A DNA stretch of 64,000 bases from Dreissena polymorpha (lineage: Eukaryota > Mollusca > Bivalvia > Myida > Dreissenidae): the NCBI RefSeq assembly GCF_020536995.1, contig NC_068356.1:21867809-21931808 (forward strand), in the 5' to 3' direction. Below, one piece after another: positions 14,301 to 25,387 of the stretch. The notes below the pieces were generated by a model. It did no database searches. It saw only the letters and a list, made by a program, of their open reading frames with translations, and had not been told where the DNA came from. The translations under genes and the position numbers were made by a program. Numbering within the stretch: position 1 is the stretch's first letter; each line of letters begins with the position of its first letter.

Positions 14301-17300
14301 TCATAGATAACCAAATACATGTACACTGTAAACAACAGAATTGATTTTAGTATAACACCTGTAAATCTTGCTTAAAATAAGTCTACTCTAAAAAGCCTGC
14401 CATTTTATGTGCTGAGAATGTTGTGAATAAGCCTTTTCTGTCTTAGACCAATAAATGTTTGATGAACTTGAATCTAAACTTCTGTTGTTTGACAAGGAAA
14501 AACACGCACAATCTGTATATAAAATGACAAGGAAAAACACGCACAATCTGTATATAAAATGCCATTTAATGTGCTGCTTAAGAACATGAGAAAGAGAGTA
14601 ATCTATTCTATACATGTTAAAGCTCTTCTAAGGCAAAGCTAAGTAACTCTTTTTCTAAATAATTCATCAACCTATTTTTGGAATGTCACCCAAACAATTT
14701 TTTTTACAGAATCTCTCAACATTTTATGCAGTTTGGTTCTTATTTCAATAAATTTTCATTTAACTAGCAATATCAATCTTAAATAAAAAGTTACACAATT
14801 ATAACATGACAAATTTTTACTTTCAATGAAATTTCATTCAACATTTTTATCATGAACATGCACTTAATAATTATCCATTTGTGGTTGCTCAGTATCATTT
14901 ATGTCAACCCTTTTCTTTGATGAAAGTTGTCATATAATTTGTAATATGTGACCCAAAATATCATCTGAATATCAATAGACTGTTCATTAATTTATAAATA
15001 TGGGTCCATACATGTTCTTGTTGGCTACAGAAGCTTGAAGGTTGTGATACATTAGATGCACATTCAGTCTGAATTTAACGGCTGCTTTTACAATCAACCA
15101 GTCTGGAATTGTCTTTTCAGAGAAATAGCTTCTTAAATAAACATTCCAAAAAATATTTTTGTATGGTATTGTCCTAGCTGCATTTAAGAAAATATAATAA
15201 TAATTTGAAACTAATGTAGTTTAACTTCTACGAGATGGCATTGTGTTGCTGGCAAAACCATCTGGCTGTTCATGGTCAAACTTTTAGGTCAGTTGTCAAA
15301 ATAAAGAACTCTATAATAATTAGATTATTTTTAGCTCGGCTGTTTTCGGAGAAAACCCCAGGTATTGTCATGGCCAGTTCGCTGTCCGGTGTCTGCCGTG
15401 ATTAAACCTAAACATTGGCTCTAAAATCAAAGTGGTTCCACCTACAACTTTGAAACTTCATATGTAGATGCACCTTGATAGTTCTACATGCCACACCCAT
15501 TTTGGGGTCACAAGGTCAAAGGTCAAAGTCACTGTGCAGGGGTTTTTTTACTAAGAAAGTGACGCAGATAATCGGCGTCTTCCCCTACCAGAATTTTTCC
15601 AATAAAAAATACCATTTCCCCTCCAAAAATATAATTTTTCACCAAAATATAATATTTTACCCTCAAAGAAATGTTTTTTTTCTTTTGGGAAGTCGACACT
15701 TATCCAATTTGTACCATGAACAACGATCTCGCTCTCTCTCTCTCTCTCTCCCGACGAACACTCAAATCTGGGAATCCCAGTGATTCTATATATAGCTCTT
15801 AAATTACGTCATGGAAACCTTGCAACTAATCATATTAATCATGTGACTATTTTACTGGATTCCGGTCTTAAGCGAGAAGGGTGTTTCGTCAATTAATTAC
15901 CGGAAACCAGTCGAATTTTCATCAGGGTTATGTGAAAGCCAAGATATAAACGTTAAAACAGAAAAAAGTCTCACAATTGGCGTTCATACACGAACAAAAT
16001 AAAACGTTCGGACTCGGAAAATATTAATTGCGTTGACGCATTTTTTAAGAATGAATCATCAGAAACCGTTGAAACCCAGCAGGATTCGGAGGTACATGTA
16101 ATCAACATCAATTAATACTGACGGATTATTGTGAAAGTGAAAGTAGACAATCGGCAGCTGCCACACCTTTCCCTTCCAATACTGTAGGAGATCTAGATCG
16201 TCAACCCATTCATCATGAAATTGAAATCATAATATTGACATCGTTCCCCGGCCCCAGTTGAAAACATTTCCCATTATTAGATCTACACCTGCAACTTTAT
16301 TTAGGACTTTGACTTTAATATCATACTTGTTCATGTGTTTAAGAACAAATAGGTCAGAGACATGCCTCTTTTTCTAAAAAAAACCTGAATTCTGTAGGTG
16401 AGTTATAGGATTTCCAGTCCTTACACCCCCTGGACGTTACACCCCTAGTCTTTACACCCTCTAAGCCTGGACATTACACCTCACAAGATGTAAACATAAT
16501 TGATTAGGTTACTAAGGTGTGATCACACCTACCATGGGGCACACTTCACTTGATTAATGATGTTCCTGCTTTAATGTGTGTCCAATGGGGGTCTGTCCAA
16601 GTTTTTTTTATTGTTTGTTTGTCTGTATGTCTTTCTTATTGATGTGCAGTTTTAATTAGGAAATAACATTTTTTTGTTGTGAAAAACATTGTTCTTTGAT
16701 CTTTTCAAATAATTTGTTAGTTATCAAAGTTTAATAATAACACCTAAAATTAAAGAAGTTTGTTAACACCATTATTATTAAATTTCATTTGAAGATGTTG
16801 TTGTTTTATTTTATGAATTCTAAAGAATATTGCATCTTTATGTCACGGCAAAAGAATATCAAAACATCAATGGTAACAAAGTTAATAAGACAAATACTCA
16901 ATGCAAATTGGCTCATTTTTTTAGAACTTCTTAGAATTTTTCATTCTGACTTTAATCTGGAATAGTTATATTTCAGTTAAGGTCTCTCAATGGTGTTTAA
17001 AATGTGTCCAATTATTTTTTCTAAAAATATGCAAGAATGAACAAGTTATTGCAATAAATGTGGATAAATATGTCAGGAGTGTAACAAAAAAAGTGTGACA
17101 TGTTAAATTTTTAGTATCATAATTTAAATAAGATTGCTGATTTTTTTGAAAAAATGCATATCTTTTATGTATTTAATCAAAATTTAAAGCAAAGAATTGT
17201 TTCTTGTAATGGTAAATACTACTACATGTAAAATAAATAATAATATTGGCTAAGTAAGACACATTATGTTGCCTGATATACTTTCAATATAGATGTGTTT

Positions 17301-18968
17301 TATTGAATTTTATTTATAAATTCTGTTGCATAAGTTAAATAAAAAAATAATGGACAAACTTTTTGCCACCAAAAACTTGGATTTCTGCACTTCAATATCA
17401 TATGGTGAAATAAAAATAAATGTATATAAATTAAGATTGTGTTTTGTTTATTTTGTTTATTATTTATTTTATTTATCATTATTTTTATTTCTTCAAGTTT
17501 TTTCTGTCTGTATATTCTTGAAAAAAAGTATTTATGATTTAGATGCATATTATTACAGTCATTCTGGTGAAATAAAAATTAATGTTTTAGATGATGGCTG
17601 CTCAATTAAATAATTTGAGCAACCATTAATCTCATCAGTGTCATCTTACATGACAAATCCAATTAGTGGCTCAAAAGTTGATTACACCTCTCTAATCTAA
17701 TCAATCTTGGGAGGTGTAATGTCCAGGCTTAGAGGGTGTAAAGACCAGGGGTGTAACGTCCAGGGGGTGTAACGACTGGACACCAGTTATAGACATTGAA
17801 ATGAACAGTTTTTATTTTTTCCTCAAATATGTCTCTTTTGCGCTCGATTTCCCACTTTTACCCAGTGTCCAGCGTCTTCCCCTTTTTCAAAATAAAACCC
17901 CATGCTGTGACCTCTAAAAAAAATAAAAATAAAAATTCTGACAAGTTTTCAGTTATTCAAAACTGCATCTGCAGCCGAGCGTTGGCACGGGTTATGCGGT
18001 GCTCTTGTTTATAGTTTTCTATAACTTCACCATGACAGTTCATTTTATAAATTTGGAGTAATAATTGTCGTGTTGGAAATGATGCTATTCTGTTCAACAG
18101 TTGGTGAATATAGGCTCCCAGTACAACTATGGGTCAGATGACCATGTGGAGTTCCTGTGTGTAGTGTCCAAAGAGTGCCCAAACAGCTTAAATGGACCAG
18201 AGACTAAACCTACTGACCGAGCTGATGTAAGTATTAATGCTTCAACATACAGTAGTTGAAGTAAAGACAGAAGTATTTTTTCAAATATTGTTGGTAAGTT
18301 TTTATTAAGGCTTATGTACATTTTGTTGAAATGCACCTTGCAATTAGGCACTGATTTGTGTACAGGTGTGTACTTATTTAGCTGTTTATCTACTGTAGTA
18401 GTTTTGTACATGTCTGGGGTAAAACTAAAAGAGGATCAATGTTGATTGATGTATGACTTTTTAAAATTATTTATGTTTCAAATACTGTCCAAAGGTCAAC
18501 ATGATTCCAGTATGTGCACGGGTATGTGTACAATCCATATTAAGTGTGGAATTTAATTTGACATATTTCATCAGATTTCAACTTTTTAACACAGTTACAT
18601 CTAGAATGTTTATAATTTTACTAGGCTTATGATATGCTCTATGTATAAAATATACTTCACATAAGTTAGATTATCTATTTGTATGTTAAGTTATAATTAT
18701 GCTATTTCATTCTGAATAAGCTGTTATTGTATTCTTAGACATGATTAAGCATAAAATCAATAGTGTTGCACTTAGGAATAAGTAAGTATACAGTGAATGT
18801 TTTTTAACTTCAATTTACACAGAAAGGGAGTTACATGTAACTCTAAAATGCCCCTTACCAATGGTTATGCAGTTGTTTCACAAAGGTGCATTAAGGCCTA
18901 GTTTCCAATGTCACACAACATTCTTCTCTTAATTTCAGGTCTTGCAACAGAAAGGTTCACGTATGTGA
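2269..18968 (+). CDS. KCTD5: KCTD2/5/17-family BTB/POZ protein, 3' five exons (partial gene)
   Basis: Five exons join in phase: 2269-2377, 5414-5505, 9334-9429, 18101-18226 and 18939-18968, each with AG/GT borders. They encode the back half of the BTB/POZ domain ([39 protein letters not shown]) and the conserved C-terminal region ([43 protein letters not shown]) ending in QQKGSRM-stop, as in vertebrate KCTD2/5/17. Family members are cytosolic adaptors that form pentamers and bring substrates such as G-beta-gamma to cullin-3 ubiquitin ligase. The first half of the BTB fold and the start codon lie before the window; I see no matching exon in 1-2268. The third intron (9430-18100) is swollen by repeats. 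The paralogue (2, 5 or 17) cannot be fixed here; an invertebrate may have one ancestor of all three. Confidence 0.94.
2378..4004 (+). other. KCTD intron, no features seen
   Basis: AT-rich unique-looking sequence; small open frames on both strands lack family sense. Confidence 0.6.
4005..5030 (+). repeat. bivalve-type interspersed repeats
   Basis: Two blocks: 4005-4500, with CATGGTGAGCTTTTGTGATC and repeated CATGAAACTTGGTCAGAACA; and about 4500-4835, ATGCCCCCGGTAGGGTGGCA to GGGGGCATTGTGTTTCTGAC. The second kind recurs reversed at 46535-46950 and, shortened, at 32487-32697. Confidence 0.7.
5414..5505 (+). CDS. KCTD5: KCTD exon B (BTB end)
   Basis: Acceptor CATTCAG, donor GTAAAC. Encodes [19 protein letters not shown] then [11 protein letters not shown], the last BTB helices. 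Phase 1 in, phase 0 out. Confidence 0.93.
5957..6808. mobile_element. nested hAT-like element with zinc-finger remnant
   Basis: 17-bp inverted ends CAGAGCTCCAGATAAGG / CCTTATCTGGAGCTCTG, flanked by ATTTA at 5952-5956 and 6809-6813. 852 bp, inside the element at 5766-7445. A transposase fragment lies at 6356-6568. Confidence 0.9.
6356..6568 (+). pseudogene. fragment of hAT-type transposase N-terminus (BED/TTF-like zinc finger)
   Basis: Reads [20 protein letters not shown] then [19 protein letters not shown]: a W...FPW...CxxC zinc-finger start as in TTF/KIAA1586-type hAT proteins. It stops soon after and has no catalytic domain, so the element cannot move itself. Confidence 0.6.
7446..7960 (+). 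repeat. GGTGAGCTTTTGTGATC repeat (right half of interrupted copy)
   Basis: Continues the TTTTAGCTCA at 5756-5765 after the insertion; internal blocks ATTGCCCAATCTTGATGAAA recur. Confidence 0.7.
8090..8365 (+). mobile_element. probable tRNA-derived SINE
   Basis: Head with AAAGAGCGTTTGACTGCAAA and B-box-like GGTTTGACCCA, then a body with AAAGCGCTTGTCAGTAAATG and a TTTAAAA tail. Confidence 0.5.
8385..8955 (+). repeat. GGGGGGCAT-ended tandem repeat, orientation 1
   Basis: Three units sharing GTCACTGTGACCTTGACC and AATAGGGGTCATCTGCCAGT; ends CATGCCCCCCATATGGGC and GAAGAGGGGCATAAAA, with a GACGGACCGACTGACTG run near the end. Confidence 0.85.
9334..9429 (+). CDS. KCTD5: KCTD exon C
   Basis: Acceptor TATTTCAG, donor GTAATA. 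32 codons from [20 protein letters not shown] to SDGWKFEQ, the most conserved block after the BTB in KCTD2/5/17. Confidence 0.95.
9560..9690. repeat. small palindromic repeat, CAGCATAAAACC type
   Basis: ACCAGCATAAAACCAAAACA pairs with a downstream ATGCTG stretch; a better-kept copy is at 22195-22265. Confidence 0.55.
9724..11152 (+). repeat. AGCTCACCTG repeat carrying a nine-unit tandem array
   Basis: Flanks AGCTCACCTGTCACGAAGTG and CAGGTGAGCGATTCTGGG enclose nine units of 137-158 bp (phase marker GTGTAGA near 9813, 9961, 10118, 10275, 10431, 10589, 10726, 10871, 11016). Unit core: CCAATCTTTATGAAATTTGG and AAAACTAGGTCACTAGGTCA. The short open frames here come from the repeat. Confidence 0.92.
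11351..12101. mobile_element. hAT-like non-autonomous element
   Basis: Ends CAGGGCTCAAAATTTAC and GTTAATTTCGAGCCCTG are inverted copies. Flanks CAGGG and CAGGA differ at one base, a probable 5-bp duplication. 751 bp, no coding sense seen. Confidence 0.7.
12368..13620. mobile_element. hAT-like element with exact 8-bp target duplication
   Basis: Inverted ends TAGGGATGCAAGAGGTTAAC and its complement, followed inside by many AACCGGTTA motifs at both ends. Flanked by CTAATAAA at 12360-12367 and 13621-13628. 1253 bp, no transposase seen. Confidence 0.92.
13629..15331 (+). other. KCTD intron 3, mostly unremarkable
   Basis: Apart from the 35-bp duplication at 14493-14563 nothing stands out. Confidence 0.55.
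14493..14563 (+). repeat. 35-bp perfect tandem duplication
   Basis: GACAAGGAAAAACACGCACA... occurs twice in direct contact, recent by its identity. Confidence 0.9.
15537..17906. mobile_element. hAT-like element with 5-bp duplication (middle layer of nest)
   Basis: Starts CAGGGGTTTTTTTACT and ends AAATAAAACCCCATG; flanked by CTGTG at 15532-15536 and 17907-17911, and the empty site is seen in the other AGCTCGGC copies. It contains a CT microsatellite (about 15727-15752) and the element at 16409-17784. Confidence 0.75.
16409..17784. mobile_element. long-TIR DNA element with 8-bp target duplication (inner layer of nest)
   Basis: About 75-bp near-identical inverted ends built from TTACACCCCCTGGACGTTAC-like units. 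Flanked by AGTTATAG at 16401-16408 and 17785-17792. The interior is very AT-rich with no recognisable gene; 1376 bp. Confidence 0.9.
18101..18226 (+). CDS. KCTD5: KCTD exon D
   Basis: Acceptor TTCAACAG, donor GTAAGT. 42 codons, [20 protein letters not shown] onward to DRAD. This is the core of the C-terminal domain that shapes the pentamer and its substrate face in the family. Confidence 0.95.
18939..18968 (+). CDS. KCTD5: KCTD last exon
   Basis: Acceptor AATTTCAG, then VLQQKGSRM and TGA at 18966-18968. The closing GSRM matches the end of human KCTD2/5, which supports this tiny exon. Confidence 0.9.
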   Translation, partial: VLQQKGSRM

Positions 18969-19362
18969 GGTCTTCAATGCAACATTTGACTAGCTGTTGT
19001 TTTGTGTCTTCACACTGAACTCTGTGAGACTTTGCTGAATCTGCCTCATCTTTTTTCTCCTATACTTGAGTACATGTGATGGGCTGTGTAATATAATTGA
19101 GGTCAGAGACTGAGGCGTTCTGGTGTTGCAAGTCAGCCAATACATAATCAGTGGACGGAATACCACTTTGGTGGAAATGGAAAGCATTTAGAAAGGATGT
19201 GCGTTCTTGAAGATGGTCCTGTATTGAAAACTGTTATGGATTGATGTAAGAGTTGGAAAATTAAATATAGACTATATTATTGTGTATGTTGATTCCGGTA
19301 TTTATTTTATTAGGTAAGTACGATGTCCCTCAGACAAATGTTCAAGATGTCATAAAAATAGG

Positions 19363-19368
19363 AATAAA
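19363..19368 (+). terminator. candidate polyadenylation signal of the KCTD gene
   Basis: AATAAA about 400 bases after the KCTD stop codon and before the repeat that starts at 19424. Placement is reasonable but no transcript supports it. Confidence 0.4.
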
Positions 19369-19423
19369 CTTAAAAATTATTGATATGTTGCTTTAACAAC
19401 GGTTCAACTACCTTGTAGTTTTT

Positions 19424-19978
19424 AACCAGGTTTTCCAAAGGAAAAAACTGGTTATTAGATTGGCGAATGCGGGCGGGCTGGCTGGCTGGCTGGCGGGCTG
19501 GCTGGCGGGCTGGCTGGCGGGCTGGCGGGCGGGCGGAACAAGCTTGTCCAGGCCATAACTATGTCGTTCATTGTCAGATTTTAAAATCATTTGGCACATT
19601 TGTTCACCATCATTGGACGGTGTGTCGCGCGAAATAATTACGTCAATATCTCCAAGGTCAAGGTCACACTTTGAGTTCAAAGGTCAAAAATGGCCATAAA
19701 TGAGCTTGTCCTGGCCATAACTATGTCATTCATTGTGAGATTTTAAAATCATTTGGCACATTTGTTCACCATCATGGGACGGTGTGTCGCACGGAAGAAT
19801 CACGTCAATATCTCCAATGTCAAGGTCGCCACGACTAAAAATAGATTTAAAAAAAAAAAAAACTTACAAAGGGGGTTAATTTTGTTTGTTCATTTCAAAA
19901 GTTCAGTTTGAGTTTTCTCCCTTTATCAGATTTTTTTTCACAATGAAAACCTGGTTTTGTGACAATTTTGTCCCTTGT
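19424..19978 (+). repeat. AACCAGGTTTTCC-ended repeat, copy 1
   Basis: Ends AACCAGGTTTTCC and GAAAACCTGGTT; holds a GGCTGGCTGGC minisatellite and two ATTTGGCACATTTGTTCACC blocks. Nearly identical to 37857-38404. Confidence 0.9.
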
Positions 19979-20289
19979 CATGTAGTTGTATGGCAGTAAT
20001 ACAATAAATTGTTACATCTATCTGTGTATATGTTTGGGAGCACAAATGTAAGAACATGGTTAGTTGTTTCAAATGTTTAACAGTTTGGCCAGCAATATGA
20101 TTGTTCTCTTTTTAATATGCAGATACCCTGTTAAGTGTTAAATGTTGTTACTTAGCATTGAACAAATGCTAACAAATAGTAATTGTATGTGCAAACAACT
20201 AACAATAACCAGCTGCAGCAGATTTGATAACAGTTACAAGGAAATAATTTTACTTTTAAATATAAATCTTAATTAATTACTATATGTAT

Positions 20290-21523
20290 TAGGGCTGTAA
20301 GGAATACACTAGGTGACGAATACGATACGTATCACGAATACAGGGTGGGGAATACAAATACTTATTCACGAATATGAATTTCAATGAACAAAAGTAGTAC
20401 TGACAACTTGACATGACATTATATAGTATGAAACTATGAGTATTTGTAAATTTGATTAATTAAGTATCACTACATACTGAAAATATGAAATATAACTCTT
20501 TGAAATAACAAAACAGTGACTAGAACTGCTTCATCTTTGAACACAGTTTTGAAAACATGACTTGTACCGAGAGGGGGTAATCACGTGACAAACAAGATGG
20601 CGACGTCCATGCCGAGGCAGGTATTTTTTGTCGTGTTATACTCTTTATTACTTGTTTTATTATTTTTTGTTCCGCCCACTCTAGCCATGTTAAAAAGAAA
20701 GTTACTGACTTTTATTTTTAAGTAATATTCGCTCTATATCTCGACTTTACTCGGTGCAGAATTTCTTAGCGGGATGACCTAATTAGTTCTCCACTAAGAA
20801 AATTTGCACCGAGTAAAGTTGAGATATAAAGCAAATTTTAATACCAAATATACGCTAATCATGTTTTTACTGATATGGCTGGAAAGTGAGCGTCGTTTAA
20901 AAAATAAACATAATTAATAATGGGTATACAACGGCGAAAAATAACTGTCTTGGTATGGACGTCGCCATCTTGACTATCACGTGATTACCCCCTCTGGTAC
21001 GAAAGGAGTGCCAGACAAACGATGATATTTGGCAGGCGGGTCAACGATATCAAAAGCATTCCCTTTGCTAGGCTCCATGTTTGTTGATAAGTTGCACATT
21101 CATTGTCCTAAAGATAAACAAAAAAGAAATATCATCAGCTAATCCTTTGTGTGTATGTTCGAGCATGCAATCACTGGTATTTACCTAAATAAACATTAAA
21201 CAACCATCGAAAGATTTTTCAATTCAATGTCGTAATTATCCAACCGGTGCCCGCCATTTTGTTGATAATCTCACTGTGTAACATAGTGGGTGGGTGGGGT
21301 AAACATGATGAAAAATGCCGGAATAAGGAGAAGAACATTTAAATATAGGCGTTTATTGTATGAACCTTCATTTGTAAGGTAAGATGATTAAACTTTCAAA
21401 CTTGATACCATGTTGTTTGTATTCGTTATATATTCGGTTCGGGAGGTGGCAAAAACGAATACGATTCGTCCACAGCCGTATTCAAGTAATTTGAATATTC
21501 AAATATATCGTTATACAGCCCTA
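20290..21523. mobile_element. hAT-like element with exact 8-bp target duplication (hosts a MITE)
   Basis: Ends TAGGGCTGTAAGGAATAC and CGTTATACAGCCCTA; flanked by ATATGTAT at 20282-20289 and 21524-21531. The ends carry CGAATAC-type repeats. 1234 bp including the fold-back element at 20569-20996. Confidence 0.9.
20569..20996. mobile_element. fold-back MITE, AAGATGGCG/CACGTG family, copy 1
   Basis: Inverted arms start GAGGGGGTAATCACGTGA and hold AAGATGGCGACGTCCATGCC; the inner parts also pair (CTCGACTTTACTCGGTGC with its complement), so nearly the whole unit folds back. Nested in the hAT-like element at 20290-21523. Confidence 0.88.
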
Positions 21524-22194
21524 ATATGTATATCTAATATTGTATTGCTATTGACTAGACTTATGTACCAAATTAAAAATACATTCACCATTTTACAGTG
21601 TTTCAGATTGGTCCAACTTTCCTTGGGACATGTGTCCTATGGTCTTTTTTCAGGACTTTTGTTCTTTATCACGAAAAAACTTTCAGAAAGTTTTTTTTCT
21701 TAATGTAAAATATATTAAAAAAACAAGTCAAAACTTAATTCAATAACATTTTAAAGTGTTTTTCCAAGGCAGACAAAATTAATGGGCATGGTGTAGAACA
21801 CTCAAAAGGGGCATTTTAACACGCAGTTTTGGCAAACATAGGGCAAAAAAAAATTCAGGATCTGGGGAGAAATATTTAATCGCATTAGTGGCAGTTGAGG
21901 GGAAAAAATAAAAATAAGCAAGCAGACAAGTGTAATAAATGTATTTAAATTACTCTAATTATTATTAATATATTTACATCGCAATGTCTTCCATTTAAGT
22001 TCCATGCTGTGTCAATAAACTGAACAGCATGACAAACATAATGAAGCAATATATGCGTATGAATCTGATTATCCCTTTACCACTTAGATATGTATTTTTA
22101 GGCATATGTAGTCCCTTCGGGAGTTAAATTTAATTTAAGATCTTTCCTACTAGACTCAAGTGTTAAAAGCTTCATTGTCAACCCTTAGATACTG

Positions 22195-22265
22195 ATGAGA
22201 AGCAAACAGCATAAAACCTGAACAGATTGCAAGTTACTTGCGGACTGTTCTGGTTTTATGCTGTT
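22195..22265. repeat. small palindromic repeat, CAGCATAAAACC type
   Basis: ACAGCATAAAACCTGAACAG pairs with CTGTTCTGGTTTTATGCTGT across a short loop. Confidence 0.8.
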
Positions 22266-23156
22266 TTTTTATAGCTATTTTCACTTTGCTTCTGAGCAGG
22301 AAAGGGATATTTATACACATATTTACTAACATATAAATGTCATGTTTGTCTTATTTCATTTTCTAAAGTAATCTGAACTCCAATTTGCAAATACTCGTTA
22401 TTGGCGAACGGTTCATTTGTAAGCCCAATCGTTGCACTGAAATTAATTTCTTAGGTCAATTTCTATCAGCCAATAGCCAAAGGGCGATCTGAAACACTGT
22501 ATTTTCTTTGAAAATGTCACTGTTTATATTTTTGCAATCATGTTTAAAATAAATTAAGTCATATGCTGTATAATTGTGAACAAATGGTGCTTTTAAATGT
22601 TTTGTGTTAAGAATAATCTTGGATGTTTAAATGCATGTCAATCATGGTTACGTAATTATATATTTTATTAAATACTTATATACCATGTACAGGATTTATT
22701 TGAACAGTGTGTAATTTCAAACATACTGATTACAAAATAAATAGTTCACAGGCATTCATAAAAATGTAATAACTGTTTACAAACATATTTGAACTAGCCA
22801 AGGTTAGTGCATGTACTTTTACATCAGCCATCAAATAGGTTCAAAATGTTTCTAAAAAAACTTGGATTACCATATTTACTGATATATGATCATAACAAAC
22901 ATTTTCTGTACAGTTTTTTCCATTGGTCTCAAACTGTCTTGGTTTAATTTAAAACATAGTTATAGGTCATGTTTACCAGAAATATTGTTGTAGCATGTTT
23001 TAATTTAATCAGCTAAAAGCAATCAGATAAACAATTTTTTATAAACCATTGGTGTATACGGTGGTCTTTTAATGTGTTGAAACATCTATAATGACATTTT
23101 GGGAGCATTTTTTTAACTGTATATTATATTACTAGCTTCATGTTATTCTCTTCAAG

Positions 23157-23420
23157 GGACAGGTTCACAGTTGGTAAAAAATCACAATTTTCCCCAAAAT
23201 TTTCAGAGATTCAACAAATTATGTATGCAATATTTTCAAACAAGCAAAATGCTCCTTACTGAGAAAAATTATAAAGTTTTAATAAACGTTTTCATCTATA
23301 ATTTGGAATATTCCTATATTTCTTACATAGCTTTTAAATTTTGATGTGAAGTATTAAAGCCTGAGTGGCATAAGTGTGTTGAATGTGGCTTCAAAGGGGC
23401 TTGGGTTTGAATCTTGCACA
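23157..23420 (+). mobile_element. probable composite/SINE-like element, tRNA-like
   Basis: Starts AAGGGACAGGTTCACAG, like the ends of the other composites; tRNA-like GAGTGGCATAAGTG and GGTTTGAATCT at about 23362-23420. The right end was not found. Confidence 0.5.
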
Positions 23421-25387
23421 AGATAATATTAACATTATTCTTGTTTTTATAATGATCAAATCTGATTCAACATATTGGTGGGGAATGATAGAGCATAGAT
23501 TTAATAAATTAAACAATAAAAAAATAAAAACTGAACAATTCCCTTCAAAGTTAGCTTTTATTTAGGTGTGTAAAGGAGTGCACCAGGCCTCTCATACATT
23601 TCTTTAGACACATTGCTATGATTTCACAACATGCAAATGTAACTATTACATCATAAAATCTTAAACATATGTAAATAAACCTGTTACTGCATATATATGA
23701 GTTAGTGAAGTCATGCCAAAATTGCAGTTTCTGTTATATTTTTACTTGGGAATGTTCAGTGGATTTTGTTGATATATAAACATTATGACTTTCGTCATGT
23801 ATAGTTAAAATGTAGATAGGCTACTGTCTAGTGTTGTGATTGTGTAACCGGTTTTAGTTTTGTTTACAGCTGATCTTAACAGCATGTTGCCATAATTGCA
23901 TAAGTCTTTTTTTCTATTAAATACAAATTTCTTGTTTTTGTCCTATTGTTAATTATAGTACAACGTCTTCAATGATAACATTCTGAATAAAATAGTGCTA
24001 TTGTCATTTGAAGATTTGCTTTTATTAACACACAAAAATAATTGTTATTATCAGTCGATTTTAATTGATTTGTATGTTTGTGACATTTTTATGCAACCAT
24101 TAGTTTATAAAATACACATAATTGCTGTTCACTTTATTTTCATTAAAAATGCGTTTTGCTATAGATTAAATAAGAAATGTTGCTTCATTAATATGTCTAT
24201 TGGCTAAATTATGTGCTTTAATATATAAACATGCAGATGTTATGTTGCAACTTTCTGCGTGGTCCATATTTGGATCAGCTAAGTAGTTTGTATTTTGCAG
24301 TATTTTTCAATAATTATTAAGTGGTGTAATTGATCATAAAGAACATTCAAGCAATTTACACTAATGCCAGAAAGTTATCATTGTCTGCATTGAATGAATA
24401 TAAACATCAATGCAAAAGACTATTGCTAATCTATTGCATGTTTTTAGATTAATTTCAAAGCCCATGTTTACATTTAAGACTTGTCATAAGACCATCATGT
24501 TCCAAACCTATAGTATAGCCACAGAGTGTATATTGAAATCTAGAGTCCGTGGTATAGCTGAATACTTTGACAAAAAAAATAGGATTTGATTATGTACATT
24601 ATAAGAATATGGATAAAGGCCAATATGAAGGAAATGCATAATCTTTATTTGATAGGGATTTACACTTAGTGCATTAAACGCTTGTTTTTATGATGTTTTA
24701 TTGAAGCCTTTATATGATTGTCTTATGATTGAGATAAAGATATAATGTTGAAGACTTTCTAGCCAAGTAAAAATGATGGGACATGACACTCCATTCTGCT
24801 GATACATTGTTGTTTCATTCTTCTATTGGTGTCATTATTCATGTGAACTTTGGTGTGCCTAAATTTGTTTCTTAGTAAGAAGAACATCATGCTGTACATT
24901 GGCTAATGTCTAGTATATGTAGACATGTTTAATTATATTCTGTAAATGGTTATAATGTCTACAATCTTATAATAAAATTTAAAAATTTCTGTCTTTAGCA
25001 AGTTCTGAGTCTATGTTTATCATCATAAAATAAAATGTACAAACACCTGAGTTTCAATCTGTAATATGGACATATTTGGTGTGGTATTTCCGATTGCAGA
25101 TAACGAAAAGATGTCGGATTTCACATGGACCGCACTGCTCATCCTATGACAGCCAGAACGAGCCGATCCTTTTTAGTTGTTCGCTTGCCAACAACTAATG
25201 TTAAGAGCAAGTTTTGCAATCCAGTTTTGAGCATCACCCTTAACATGATCACTACTTGCAGCCTGCATACGCGCCGAGAAATAATTCGCGGCGTTGTTTT
25301 AGTTCTTGAACTACAATCATTTACAAATTGAAACATTATATGAATAATGTGTTTAAAGAAATATATAAAGAGTCAAAAAACAATTTT

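Larger units (their letters stand above)
15332..18012 (+). repeat. AGCTCGGCTG...GGTGCTCTTGTTT repeat, split by nested insertions
   Basis: Left half 15332-15536 starts AGCTCGGCTGTTTTCGGAG and right half 17907-18012 ends GCGGTGCTCTTGTTTA. Uninterrupted copies at 32812-33090 and 50909-51190 show that 15537-17906 is inserted. Confidence 0.85.
21532..25090. other. intergenic AT-rich DNA
   Basis: Holds the 22195 palindrome and the tRNA-like unit at 23157; otherwise no gene, array or repeat that I can name. Confidence 0.55.

Noticed and set aside
19408-19680. Open frame with PASQPASQ repeats, also at 37812-38105
   Set aside because: Product of the GGCT minisatellite in an interspersed repeat present twice.
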